Below, one piece after another: positions 53,276 through 64,000 of a stretch of DNA of 64,000 nt (the first letter of the stretch is position 1; every line of letters starts with the position of its first letter). The position numbers were made by a program, and so were the translations under genes. Source of the stretch: Malurus cyaneus samueli. Its lineage: Eukaryota; Chordata; Aves; Passeriformes; Maluridae. The stretch covers positions 53,966,550 through 54,030,549 of the forward strand of contig CM019214.1 of the NCBI GenBank assembly GCA_009741485.1, given 5' to 3'. Under the pieces are notes generated by a model. It saw only the letters and a program-made list of their open reading frames with translations. It did not search any database and was not told the origin of the DNA.

Positions 53276-55934
53276 TTTTCATTAAAAATTATACTAATAA
53301 AAATAGCACATAAAATATAAGAATTCTCATGTTTTCCTTCTCCCTGTGTCTGAAAGCTAAGTGTCCCTCTTCCTCTGGGAGTGACTGAGGATGTTCGTTT
53401 TCAGCTAGCATTTTTGCTGTTAAAAGATTCTTTTCTGCCTGAAATTTCTTTATTTTTAGCAGGAATGCAAAATCTAATCAACTGTCATTTGTGATTTTCA
53501 GTATATGACTTTTCCTGCTGTAGTCCTGTCAGTTTGGGTGCCGTAGGACTGTCCCATACACCTCATAACGATTCTGGTGTTTACATGGGAGCTGAAAACA
53601 GCTGACATAAACACTACATGTTACATGTATTGCATAATATCCTGTAGCAGAAACCAAACCAGGAATCACCAGGAGATGTCCTCAACCCTGCAAAACTACA
53701 GATCTGTTCATTTTGACTAGAAAATGTAGCATATCACACATAGGCAGACACACGCTTACTGGCTTACTTATTTTCTTCCATTTTGTTTTGGGCTAAATCC
53801 TTACTACCTCACTCTGTTTTAATGTGTGGAATACTCCTCCAACAGTAACGACTGTAGAAACCTGGGCATAAAGATGTATATAGCAGAGCTGGGCAAGTGC
53901 CACCTGCTAAACTGTAAATTTGACAGAAACCCATTGTATTTTGTGAATGGGGTGAGGGGTGTCATCTCCTCCATGCCCCCAGTCCTCCCAGTCTGGAAGT
54001 ACTGGACAAACCTAAACATCAGGTTTTATTTCTGTGTGCCTTCTAACTTTGTTTTTCACAGAATGATGGAAGTTTAAACATAGAAAATATCTGACTAGAT
54101 TGCTAAACCTTTACTCCTGAACAGACGCCTATGTTTACTTCCTCATTGACTCTTACTTGGAATGAAAGTGTTACCAGCATTTCCAAATGCTGCATGCCAT
54201 TGCAGGAAGGAGCTGCAGAGAAGGGACATAATAACTGAAGAGCCATGGTGACAATTCACAATTCCATGTGCAGAAAAAATGGATAGGGATGTCAGAAGAG
54301 GACATAAATAAGAACGGGCACAGCACTCATCTGTAATACCAGAAAGAGAGGGGAGTTTATGTCAGGGGAAGAAAACACTTTACAGCTTGAGCACTGTCCT
54401 GGTAGTAGACACTGCAACCTCATGGTTGCCAAGAGCCTTCTAAACTGCTGGATAAATGAAACTAAAATAATACACAAATGAAAGGAACTGCAAGTGTGCA
54501 GGGAGTACATAGGGCATCTGCAGTTGCAGTAAATAAGGTCACTTGCCTAAGGAATAAATACAAGCCCAGCTCTGTTTCCTGGAGTTCCACAACAGTTGCC
54601 CTGCTGGCAGAATAACCCATAACTATTTACATGGTGGTTTTGTGGTGTCTGTTTTTGAAACATCTGGTCTGGCATCAAGTCCTGTGATACCATCAGTTGA
54701 TGGGCAGAAGATAACTGCTGAGGAACATCCTATGTGGGAAATTCTGCACTGAGCAGACTCTGCTCCCTTCATCTGTACATGGCATGTCTTGTGCTGGTGC
54801 CTACATAGAGCTTTTTTAGTAAGGGATACGTGAATGTCATCAGGTTACACAGTAAAAGTTCAAGAGATTTATTTCCCTGGGTGAATGATCTTCCAGATGT
54901 CAGGGTACATGAATAAAGACATGGGAAGGCAGATGTTGGGCTGTGTGAAGGGTGGAAAATTTTGAAATGGCTGAACAGTGGTCATTATTCAGCATTATTA
55001 ATTCAATAATTGATGAGTTTTGGAAGATTTAATGAGCAGGAGTTGTAACCATGTTCTTAAGTGCTTAAGTGAGAGAGGAGTCATGGTAGGTTAGGAAAAA
55101 TAAAATGGTAAAAGTAATTAAACTAATTTGAATTGTGGCATCTGGACTACAAAAGGCGTGGGTTTGGAGGGCTCTTAGAAATAGATGTTGTGTTAATAGA
55201 AGATTGAAAAATGACTATTTCCATTTGGAGCATTGACTCATCCCTTCAAAACTTCATCATTAACTTCCCCAAATAATAGAAAATACTCATTTTCAACAAA
55301 GAACTGTCTAGAAATACTTTTTCATGCTCCAGGGACCCACTCCATCTATGTAAATGGCTGTTCTGGTGAACTGTTCACTGTCCATGTATTGCAAGACAAA
55401 GCTGCACAATGGTATCAGAATTTGTCTGGTTTTGGATATTTTTGTCAGGTTTCAGGACAAAACAACAGAGCCCTCAAAGGTGGTGCAAAAGTAGGGGGTC
55501 AGCAAATGTAAACAGCTTCAGGCATCTATTTTTAAATTGACAAGTTCTTTAAAACTTTACAGAATCAGAATATTGAACTAACAGGATTTTATCATTTTCC
55601 AATTTTCCTTTTCTCCTCCTCCTAAGTGCTACATGTTTTGAGTCTCTTTCTGCAGCTCTCCTTGCTTCCAATTTCCCAAAACTGTCTGCTGTTTTGACTT
55701 CTTCGTTTCTGTGCTTTCTCCACCCCGGGCAAGACTCACACAGCCTGCTTTTGCTCCTTGGAGCTGAATGAGAATTTGAGTGTCTGGGTGCATGAGGAGT
55801 TGAAACGTGCCCACACTTTAAGCCCAAGAGTTTCTTAAACACTTAAACTCAAGTGCTCTCACAGAGGCAGAAGTGTCTGAGTCAGAGGGGTTGAGTATTT
55901 GACTTCAACTCCACTGCAATCCAGTCTTGAAATG
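53276..55934. other. Intronic sequence, nothing recognised
   Basis: No exon, RNA gene or confident repeat seen between the MIR relic and the TAGA microsatellite. Confidence 0.55.

Positions 55935-55980
<46 letters not shown>
55935..55980. repeat. (TAGA)n tetranucleotide microsatellite
   Basis: 46 bases of uninterrupted TAGA/GATA, about 11.5 units. Perfect tetranucleotide runs of this length are normally polymorphic. Confidence 0.98.
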
Positions 55981-55981
<1 letters not shown>

Positions 55982-56867
55982 AGATACATATGCACTGTGG
56001 CTAAGTTCTTCCAGTTAACAAACTCGTTTTGTTCACCTTCTCACACACTGCTCTCTGGATTGCCCTCCTGAGGCCCAGCACCTCACTGTTGGTTTCACCG
56101 AGGATTTCAGCCCTGAATGCTCATCCTCATCAGGCAAAGCTGGTGTGTTATATCTGACACCAGCTTCTCAGCTTGTAGCAATTCTGCTCCTGGTCCTTTC
56201 TTCATCATTTGAGCTCCTGGATCTTTTTGACAAACTCAATGGTTAATTTCCATGTCTGGGATGACACCAAACAGAAAGTTAAGAGGAGTTAGAATATGAA
56301 GTACATTTATTTTTTTAGCACTTGAGCATGCAGAGATAATGTAGCTTTTAAAGAGAAAAACAGTAGTATTATTCTTTCCCTAAAAATTAGACTTGTGTAA
56401 AATGTTGATTAACCTTAATGAACAATCATATATTTCACCATTTTCTTTACAGGGGCTTTTTTAAGGTGCATGTGAGTGTCTGTTCAGAGTAAGACTATTT
56501 TGGCTGTTTTTTCCCTTCTTACACAAAATGTATTTAATTGAAAACAATGAAAGGTCCTCTTAGGTTGAGCTTGTGAGAGTGATTCTCCTTGAGTGGAGTA
56601 AATACCTTGTAAGGAATGTGGTCAGTCCTGTCTCTTTCACATAACTCCAAAAGGGCTGGGTAGGCAGGACTCACTGAGGAGAGAGGCTGGAGTGGGAACT
56701 CCAGCTGAGTGATCTGCACTTACATCCTTCCGTCAGCTGACTTTCAGGTCTCACCTGAAGTGATGATGAGCAAACTGTTTCTGGTGTTTCTTGTACAAAC
56801 CATCCCTTTCTGCATTGTGTTCTCTGTTTTCTACTGAGGAAAGAAGATCTGGAATTCTGTGTACGAG
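55981..56867. other. Intronic sequence, nothing recognised
   Basis: Intron between the TAGA microsatellite and the CR1 fragment. No structure recognised. Confidence 0.55.
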
Positions 56868-57690
56868 GGGAAGGATTTAATCTTCAGTGTCATTACTAGT
56901 GATCTAGACAAGGGCATCGAGTGCACCCTCAGTCAGTTTGCAGATGACACTAAGTTGTGGAGTGTTGATCTGTTGGATGGTAGTGTGGCTCTGCAGAGGG
57001 ATCTGGACAGGCTGGATCCATGGGCTGAGGCCAGTTGTGTGAGGTTCAGGAAGGCCGAGTGCCAGGTTCTGCATTTGGTTCACAACAACCCCATGCAATG
57101 CTACAGGCTGGGGGCAGAGTGTGTGGAAAGCTGCCAGCAGAAGAGAATCTGGGTCAACAGCAGCTGAACATGATCCACAGTGTGCCCAGGTGGCCAAGAA
57201 GGCCAGTGACATCCTGGCCTGGATCCGCAATGGTGTGGCCAGCAGGGCCAGGGCAGTGTTTGTGCCCCTGCACTCAGCCCTGGTGAGGACACACCGTGAA
57301 TCCTGTGGTGAATTTTGTCCTTCTCACTAAAAGAAGGACATTGATCTGCTGGAGCATGTCCAGAGAAGGGCAACGGAGCTGGTGAAGGGTCTGGAGCACA
57401 AGTCTTAGGAGGAATGGCTGAGGGAAGTGGGGTTCTTCAGCCTGGAGAAAGAGGGGGTTGGGGTGAGCCTTATTACTTTCTACAAATACCTGAAAGGAAG
57501 TTGTTGCAAGGTGGGGGTTGGTCTGCCAAGTAATAAGCTATAGGACAAAAGGCAATGGCCTCCAGTTTACACCAACGTTGCACCAAGGTAGGGCTAGATT
57601 GGATATGAGGAAAAAATTCTTCAGCCTGGTTGTCCAGTGACGTAATTGACTTTCCATCTCTGAAGATATTTAAAATTTCAGATGCTTTCA
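56868..57690 (+). repeat. Degenerate CR1 LINE fragment (reverse-transcriptase C-terminal part)
   Basis: CR1 is a non-LTR retrotransposon of birds and reptiles. The conceptual translation carries the RT catalytic block with FADD at 56937-56948, followed by conserved CR1 pieces: [70 protein letters not shown] and FFSLEKE. The frame changes near 57120-57170 and again later, and stops interrupt it, so it is dead. The non-coding tail resembles the CR1 3' part as far as a GAAGATATTTAAAA segment near 57663-57676. The terminal short tandem end typical of CR1 is not seen. It lies in the KLF12 sense orientation, strongly truncated at 5' and apparently at 3'. It is more GC-rich than its flanks. Confidence 0.92.
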
Positions 57691-59329
57691 AGTAAGAATC
57701 CAGGGCTTAAGAAATATCTATAGTTGGGAAGTGTCTGGGATCCGAGAAGCAAACCGAGGCAGTATCTGGTGAACACAAGGGTTTAAAAGTGTGTTGAGGG
57801 ATGGGCAGGACACACGCTGCACTTGGAAATCGTTGATGTGACGAGAGCATTGGAATCAACCTGCCAAGTTGGAAGGGGCTACTGCTATATTTGTACAGTG
57901 CTCTGCACCAACTGTTTGTGGCAAGAATATGTATGTAAGACAGTTTGGTGGCAAATTTGAGCGCATTTTGTAGCACTGTGTCACTGGCAAGAGTGTGCCT
58001 GCCACCATCTGCCGTGTCCAGCTCATAGCAGCTGCTGCATTCGAGATGCCCAATGCTGTGGCTGCCCGGTGGCAACGAGCACTGTTTGGTGCACAGTGCT
58101 TGGTTGGGGATATATAAAATTATCTAGGCTGAGTTGCTGCTGGTGCAACTGCAGGCTGTGGTCAGAGCCCTCATTGCTGGGTTCTCCTTGCAGCAACCGT
58201 TTCCCACCCCCATCTGACATCAAAACTGCAGCACAGCCCAGATGGTGCACAGAAGGCACCAACCCAAGGAGCTCCAATGCTGCTGACAACCTCGCTGACA
58301 TGTCGTGCTGATGTCTGTGCAGCACTCGGTTTCCTTACAGAGGCCATTTCAGCTGGATTTTTCAGGGCTGTTTGAACTTTGTGGTGATATTCTTACTTGG
58401 GAATTTTCTTTGCAAACCAAGGGCTCTCTGCAAAGCATTTATTGACTTTTGGAGAAACGCAAGAAGGGAGTTTCTGCCTACGACAAAGCAAGTGTTGCGT
58501 CACTGGTTCATGTAATTGAAATAGTTTCTTGCAAGCTGCTCATGATTCATAAGAGATAATAAATAACTGGGGAATGATTGTGCCTGACAAAGGAAACAGT
58601 TGTTGCAGAGATGCTCCTTTGTTGTCCAGGTTATGATTAGCTGGTTTCAGAACGGGAAGTAAAATTTTAAACTCACAAAGAAGATAAATACACACGTCAC
58701 ACAGTTTCCTTTCCTCAGTTTTGGTTTATGCTGAACTGTGGGATCAAGGTAACTGCCTTAACCTGTAGACTCTGAGGGTGGCTGATAGAAGTCACAAAGA
58801 AGTATAGTGTAGAAACATGGCAAGTATGGGATTTTATAACAGTTTGCTTTATGAAAGCCCAAAATCCATTTTGGCTGTATTAATCTTCTCCTCTGACATA
58901 GTACAACATCATTCTTACCCTTAAATATAAAACAAGAGTGTGGTAAGTCTGAGCTCACTGAAGTAAATGGGTATTTATGAACAGTCCTTTGAAGTCCCAT
59001 GGCTTAGTACATTTAAATATTGTGCACCATTCCTAGTAACATCTTACGCAAAATTAATTTTACTGAAAGTAAGTAAATAATGAGGAGGTTTTGCAGATTG
59101 GATTTTTATGTTTCAGTGGGAAGCTGTAGTTGATTTTTACCAGCTTGTTAAGAAATGTCCCGGAGTGCTGTTTACACAAATAATCAGAAACCCTCATAAA
59201 TGTCGTAGAATAATGGGAAGTCTGTGTCAGCCCATGGTAAATTGTGGAAATATCAGGTAATGTGGTCATTTGGGGAGAAAGTGTTGCCTGACAAGATGAG
59301 GCTGCAAACTCGTATGGTAATCATGAGAA
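57691..59329. other. Intronic sequence, unresolved
   Basis: 57700-58330 stays GC-richer than ordinary intron and follows the CR1 fragment, so it may be further eroded repeat, but I recognise no consensus. The 122-codon minus frame at 57707-58075 has no domain. 58330-59329 is ordinary AT-rich intron. Confidence 0.4.
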
Positions 59330-59410
59330 TAATTACACAGCCCTTTGTCCTGATGTTAATCCCTGCATCACCCCTGCAAGGTAGGATCTATATTATTGCC
59401 TTAATCCTGT
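59330..59410 (-). repeat. MIR-like fragment, reverse orientation
   Basis: A block including CATCACCCCTGCAAGGTAGG and TATATTATTGCC matches the MIR reverse-complement core ('cctcacaacacccctgtgaggtaggtattattatcc'). Only the core survives. It sits about 230 bases before the terminal exon acceptor. Confidence 0.55.
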
Positions 59411-59572
59411 TGATTTTCTTAGTCATGTGAATACCACAGGAATGATAAATCTCAAGGTCCTTTTCCTTGCATTCAGCAGATCCAGTACCTCATAATTGTG
59501 TAATTTGGCCTAAAACACCCTCTAGGCATTGGGTGTTCATGGGAAGCGTGCAGAGGGGATTGTGGGGATTAA

Positions 59573-59818
<246 letters not shown>

Positions 59819-59902
59819 GAAACGCTACCTGTTCCAGCCGAGTTTAAGAGCTGGGTCTCTTAACTACCCGCAGTGAATTCAGCAGGGCTGAATCCCCCTC
59901 TA

Positions 59903-59910
59903 CAGTGTTA
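59903..59910 (+). promoter_or_regulatory. Candidate miR-141/200a seed site (8-mer)
   Basis: CAGTGTTA, 84 bases after the stop, is a full 8-mer complement to the miR-141/200a seed (AACACUG plus A). A 7-mer CAGTGTT recurs at 63773-63779. Human KLF12 has been reported as a miR-141 target (from memory). Function here is inferred. Confidence 0.4.
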
Positions 59911-60219
59911 ACAGGCAGGGCTTTCCCTGACACCTGTAACAAAAAATAGTAACAGAAATCAAAAAATAAGCAGGAAGAGAAGTGCCATTCTTCTCCTCGC
60001 CGTCTGAAGTTAACCCTGTCTGCCCCTCAGCATGGCTACCCCCTGAAAGTGTCATCACAATCACCTGGGAAATAGCAGCCGAAATGCTACAGGAATGGGC
60101 ATTATTTTACATGCTGCATCCTTTGACAAAGAAATGTTTATAGCTTGTATGTTTTCTCAGCTGCCAGACATTTTGTTCCTGAAAAATCACTGCTGGTTGG
60201 AGGATAGATACCACAAAGC

Positions 60220-60248
60220 GATGATGATGATGATGATGATGATGATGA
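60220..60248. repeat. (GAT)n microsatellite in the 3' UTR
   Basis: 29 bases, about 9.7 uninterrupted GAT units, 401 bases after the stop. Transcribed, so length variation would alter the mRNA only. Confidence 0.97.
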
Positions 60249-60871
60249 CAGCAAGACGGCTAGATCTGTATTATGCCATCTTTTCCCCTTGTTTTCAATA
60301 CCATCTGGCCAGTGTCAGCATTGCACTCGAGCTGCGCTACAGACAAGCTGCGTGTGAGTAGGCAAGAAGATTCTGCTGGAGAGGTCCCACTGTCAGAGCT
60401 GGAGGGTTGCTTGAATCAGACTTTTCAATAATGATGGTGGCATTTTAATATAGTACCACAATTTGTCATTATGCTCTAGAGGACACCAGCCATTTAATCT
60501 TTTTCTTTTCACTTTTTTTCCTTCTTTTCTTTCATTGTTGTCGTCGTTAAAGTCTGTAAAATAAGCAAAGGGCAGCAGCATCTCTACTGAAGTACCATAT
60601 TAAGTATCTGTCTTTTACCATGGACTTCTTTAGAACCATTTTCTGATTTGTGTAGAAGGAGCCCACTTAAAAACTACTACCCTATTCTCAATGTGCAGTT
60701 TTATTTTATGCAGGTATCCTCTTCCCCACAACCATTATTTGAACACAAGGAAATAGTCAGATGTTGTACTTGCTGGTACCATGGTTAGTGGTATAGCCAT
60801 TCGTGAAATGGAATTGAATGTATCATCAAAACAAAACAGAGAAGAAACAGCTGCATCTGTTGCAGAGAAAA

Positions 60872-60879
60872 AGCAATAA
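60872..60879 (+). promoter_or_regulatory. Candidate miR-137 seed site (8-mer)
   Basis: AGCAATAA is the full 8-mer complement of the miR-137 seed. It lies only a few bases before an AATAAA at 60882, so it would be in the message only if a later poly(A) site is used, or right at the end of a short form. Confidence 0.35.
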
Positions 60880-60881
60880 TG

Positions 60882-60887
60882 AATAAA
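60882..60887 (+). terminator. KLF12: Candidate poly(A) signal
   Basis: AATAAA about 1.06 kb after the stop. The following sequence has little GU-rich content, so this is a weak candidate. Confidence 0.25.
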
Positions 60888-61281
60888 ATGGCTCTCGAGA
60901 CAATAATCTACTCCTCACCAACACAAGTGGGGACATGCAGAAACAGCATGTAAGATTTAAGCATTTAAGTTAATATTTTTGATGATTTCACTGACCTGCT
61001 AGGTACCACAATTAAGTACTTTCATTTCCTTTAACATAACACGTATGTCTGGAAAGCAGGAACGATACAGGAAAGAGTTGATTGTTGAGGAGTTAGTGGA
61101 TGAACTGTAAGTAGGACAGAGAAATATTTCTGCAGTGGTGCTCTGCAAGACATTAGATTGCTCCCTGGGAGTTAGGGAATAACAAGATTTTGCCAGCTGT
61201 CTAGTATGATATAAATGGCCCTTTATATGGGTACCAGTGGCTGCCTCTGCTGGGATTTTCAATCCAAGCCTTTTCAGATTA

Positions 61282-61287
61282 AATAAA
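61282..61287 (+). terminator. KLF12: Candidate poly(A) signal
   Basis: AATAAA overlapping ATTAAA (61278-61283). Downstream sequence is T-rich but not clearly GU-rich. Confidence 0.25.
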
Positions 61288-61517
61288 AGGAAATTCTTGA
61301 TCATTCCCATACAGCCTTATAATTGCAAACCAATTTGTATTAATTGAATTATGTAGGAAAGAGAGAAACTCTTAGTCATCAGTTACTCATGCAAACAGAA
61401 TAGTGTTTTTCTGTTTTCTTTCCTTACAAGGATCTGTCTATTCAGCTGAATTTGACAAAGGGGAGGCTTGGCAATATTTTTTAAGTGTTGAGATTTCCAT
61501 AGCTTAGAGATGAAAGA

Positions 61518-61525
61518 TGTATATA
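61518..61525 (+). promoter_or_regulatory. Candidate Pumilio response element
   Basis: TGTATATA matches the PUF consensus UGUANAUA. A second copy is at 63730-63737. Both lie in the presumed 3' UTR. Confidence 0.35.
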
Positions 61526-61649
61526 TAAAGGACTTTTGCAATGCATTTAATTATGAATATTTGGTTCCAGGAATTGCACAGATTAAAATTCTATTACCAC
61601 TTGTTCATTTTTAAATGTTTGATCATCTCAGTTAAGATCAGATTCCCAA

Positions 61650-61655
61650 AATAAA
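61650..61655 (+). terminator. KLF12: Best internal candidate poly(A) signal
   Basis: AATAAA followed within about 10-25 bases by GTTGTAATAATGTTGGGGGG, a GU/G-rich element of the kind that binds CstF. The resulting 3' UTR would be about 1.85 kb. Confidence 0.4.
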
Positions 61656-62533
61656 CGTTGTAATAATGTTGGGGGGGATTCTGAAATCAAAGTAATCTTA
61701 AGAAAAAACAGCACAGAGTACCCATATAGATATGAAAGAAATTAGAGTTAATTGAGGATTAATATGACTGGGATAATACTTTATAGCAGCATTCAAAGAT
61801 ACCAGAGTCTGATTGTCTTTAAAAATCCTTAATATTCCCCAGTACAGATAGCTTATCAGCCCTCTCTAAGAACTTACTACTGTTAAAGCTCAGGCTTCCC
61901 ACTGCCAAGTGGTCAGCAGAGAAACTCAGCACAAGTTATTCATGGCCATTGTGGAAAAAATGCCTCTATCAATTCCCATTGGCCATGTTGGTCATCTGCT
62001 TCCACCAAATTCGATGACATTCTAGAATCCATCTCCAAATCAGGGATAAACAAGGGCTTCTGGATAGGCCATGAGGCATTGCAGGGCAGCAGAACTGTGT
62101 CTTTGCCAGCAGTGTGACTGCTGTTGGTTTAAAAAACTGGTTGTCATAGTATTTTGTGTGAGGTGCTTCATGGATTTTGTCTGAGGTCTGTTTTTTGTGT
62201 ACTTCAGTATCATCCCCTTAAATGCATTTGTCATTCATGGCATTTAGGGAAAGAAATCAGGTCAGGTAGAAGACAATGGTAAATTTTTTTTCCTGCCCAA
62301 GAATATTTTACCAACTAATTATTTGAATAGCAGTAATTCAGTTGAAGAACCAATGGCATACAAAATTCCTTTTGGGATCTGTGATTTTTTTTCTCTCTCT
62401 AGAAAATTAGGCATGTTTGAGCAGAAACTCTTCATGGACATTCTGTTAGCATCCAAGATGATGTGATTTTCCTCTCAAAGGCAAGGTGCAAGAGGGAGAG
62501 ATCAGTGTTCCTCTTTAGGCTTCCCCTGCAGTC

Positions 62534-62539
62534 AATAAA
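62534..62539 (+). terminator. KLF12: Candidate poly(A) signal
   Basis: AATAAA in a CAATAAAAAC context. Downstream is A-rich and not GU-rich, so it is weak. Confidence 0.2.
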
Positions 62540-63955
62540 AACAGAAAAACTACAAGAGAAATGGAGAGGCCTTAAGTTTTAGCATTCAGCTTTGAAATGC
62601 CCTGTGGAGGAGCATATGTATCACAGATCCTGGAGAGGCTCATCTCCCAAGGCTAAGGTTGGTCTGTGTGAATCCCTGTTTTTTCAGCTGGTTGCCTGTT
62701 ACTTAATGCTTTGAAAACACTGCAACTGAAGAGGGTATGGTTTTATTCAAAGAACTCCAAAGTGACAGAGGCACTCATGCCAGGGGACAGAGGCATGGAG
62801 TGTGGCAAGAGTAGCAGAGTGAAGCCAAAAAGTGAAGGAGTGTGTGCTACGTTTTGTAAATTCCCAGGCTGGAAGTACGTCCTCAACCTTTCCAGCCCAT
62901 ATGCAAGGGCTTCTCATGCTGCCATTACCTGCAGATGACTTCCATAACCAGCAGTGTCCACCACTGGGTTTCAGGTACCCAGTGCAGTTCTTGACAAGGT
63001 TCTCATTCATACCAGCTCCTGCAGGTTTGATCCCAGTTACTCTGAGGTTGTTTTCTGGCTTTTGTCCCCTTTGGAAGTGTTTAAAGAGAAGTTACTCAGT
63101 GGGATGGGGGTGTTTGAATGTGGAGCTGATGTCCCACAGATCCTCAGTGTGTCCTTGCCTTCATTGGCTGTGGTTCAGATCTGCCAAATTTCTCTGCTTG
63201 GGCAAAGGCCATGGGCAATTGCTCCAGGGTAGCTTCCTCTAAAATCCTGGTACCCCACCACAGGTCTGTGACATTTGATGGCTGTGGCAAAGGCTTGCAT
63301 CATGTGTAGCATGCAGAAATACCAAATCTCATCCTGACATGACACAGTAGGTCCGTCTTCACTGAGCAGTTGGGAGACACAAATATACAGTGGCCCATTC
63401 TTTCAGAAAGAGAGAGTTTCAGTCCACTGTGGCATCATCCATTACAGCTTTTAAGGGAAATTATGCCATGAAGTGTCAGACTTCATGTCTCAAAAGTTCT
63501 AAATGGGTTTGTCAGGAAATCTCAGTAGCCAGCATTTTTGGAAAATGTTATGAGCAAACAGCTTTGATACAGAACTTTTAAAATTTTAGATTGTCATTAT
63601 TTTTTGAGCACCTGTTACATTCAGCACTGTAAAATTGGCGCATTGCAATGGTGGTTTTTACTGGGGATGAAGATGCAGTATTCTTTATTCTCTCTCATGC
63701 TTACATAATTAAATAGATTTAGACTGACTTGTATATATGATTATTTGCTGGAGTTATGTATAACAAAATTAACAGTGTTGAAAATTACATCAGTGATGTT
63801 GATGTTTGAGTAAACTCGCAGTGCAGAACATGAACAAATAGCTGGACAGCCTTTCTCTCCTTTAATAATGGGAATAACAGTGATCATAGGTCTCATTTTC
63901 CATTAGCCACATTGAAAATGTATTCTAGTTGCCATTTATAAATTTATCTTCTGAT

Positions 63956-63961
63956 AATAAA
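63956..63961 (+). terminator. KLF12: Candidate distal poly(A) signal
   Basis: AATAAA followed by TGCTGTTTAATG and T-rich sequence to the window end. A plausible distal end, but the window stops 39 bases later so the context is incomplete. Confidence 0.35.
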
Positions 63962-64000
63962 TGCTGTTTAATGTAAAAAAATCTCTTTCTCCTTTATTGA

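Larger units (their letters stand above)
59819..64000 (+). other. KLF12: KLF12 3' UTR (start; end not certain)
   Basis: Non-coding sequence directly after the KLF12 stop. Mammalian KLF12 has a 3' UTR of many kilobases, so the transcript probably covers most or all of this stretch and may pass the window end. It has no introns or repeat families that I recognise apart from a GAT microsatellite. Open frames here are short and unsupported. Several AATAAA signals are listed separately. Confidence 0.7.

Noticed and set aside
60220..60361. Open frame starting with a poly-Met run in the 3' UTR
   Set aside because: It is a translation of the GAT microsatellite, downstream of the KLF12 stop, with no coding support.

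Overview
This is a vertebrate nuclear window, most likely from a bird. It carries CR1 LINE remnants of the sauropsid type, sparse old repeats including amniote MIR-like SINE relics, no recent primate- or rodent-type repeats, and one widely spaced spliced gene. The species cannot be named from sequence alone, and a crocodilian or turtle is not strictly excluded. No operons, prokaryotic genes, CRISPR arrays, tRNA or rRNA genes were seen.

The only intact gene recognised is the 3' end of KLF12 (Krueppel-like factor 12, AP-2rep), on the + strand. Two coding exons lie here. The penultimate exon (44125-44282) carries the basic linker and zinc finger 1. The terminal exon (59637-59818) carries fingers 2 and 3 and the HMLV C-terminus. 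A 15,354-bp intron separates them. Splicing joins them in frame through a split glycine codon and gives the last 113 residues of the protein. The N-terminal repressor region of KLF12 was not found here and should lie upstream.

Layout: 1-44124 is intron upstream of the zinc-finger-1 exon. It holds a MIR relic (670-880), two broken coding-like relics on the minus strand (2740-3350 and 7938-8491), an old CR1 3' fragment (19249-19490), microsatellites, a telomere-like motif, a short tandem duplication (39063-39123) and a hairpin (38003-38037). 44283-59636 is the last intron, with a MIR relic (about 53070-53275), a TAGA microsatellite (55935-55980), a degenerate CR1 reverse-transcriptase fragment (about 56868-57690) and another MIR piece (about 59330-59410). 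59819-64000 reads as the 3' UTR, with candidate microRNA, Pumilio and poly(A) sites, and probably runs past the window.

I found no convincing novel molecular system. The most interesting unexplained material is the pair of minus-strand coding-like relics, whose parent genes I could not identify. Most other open frames look like chance.
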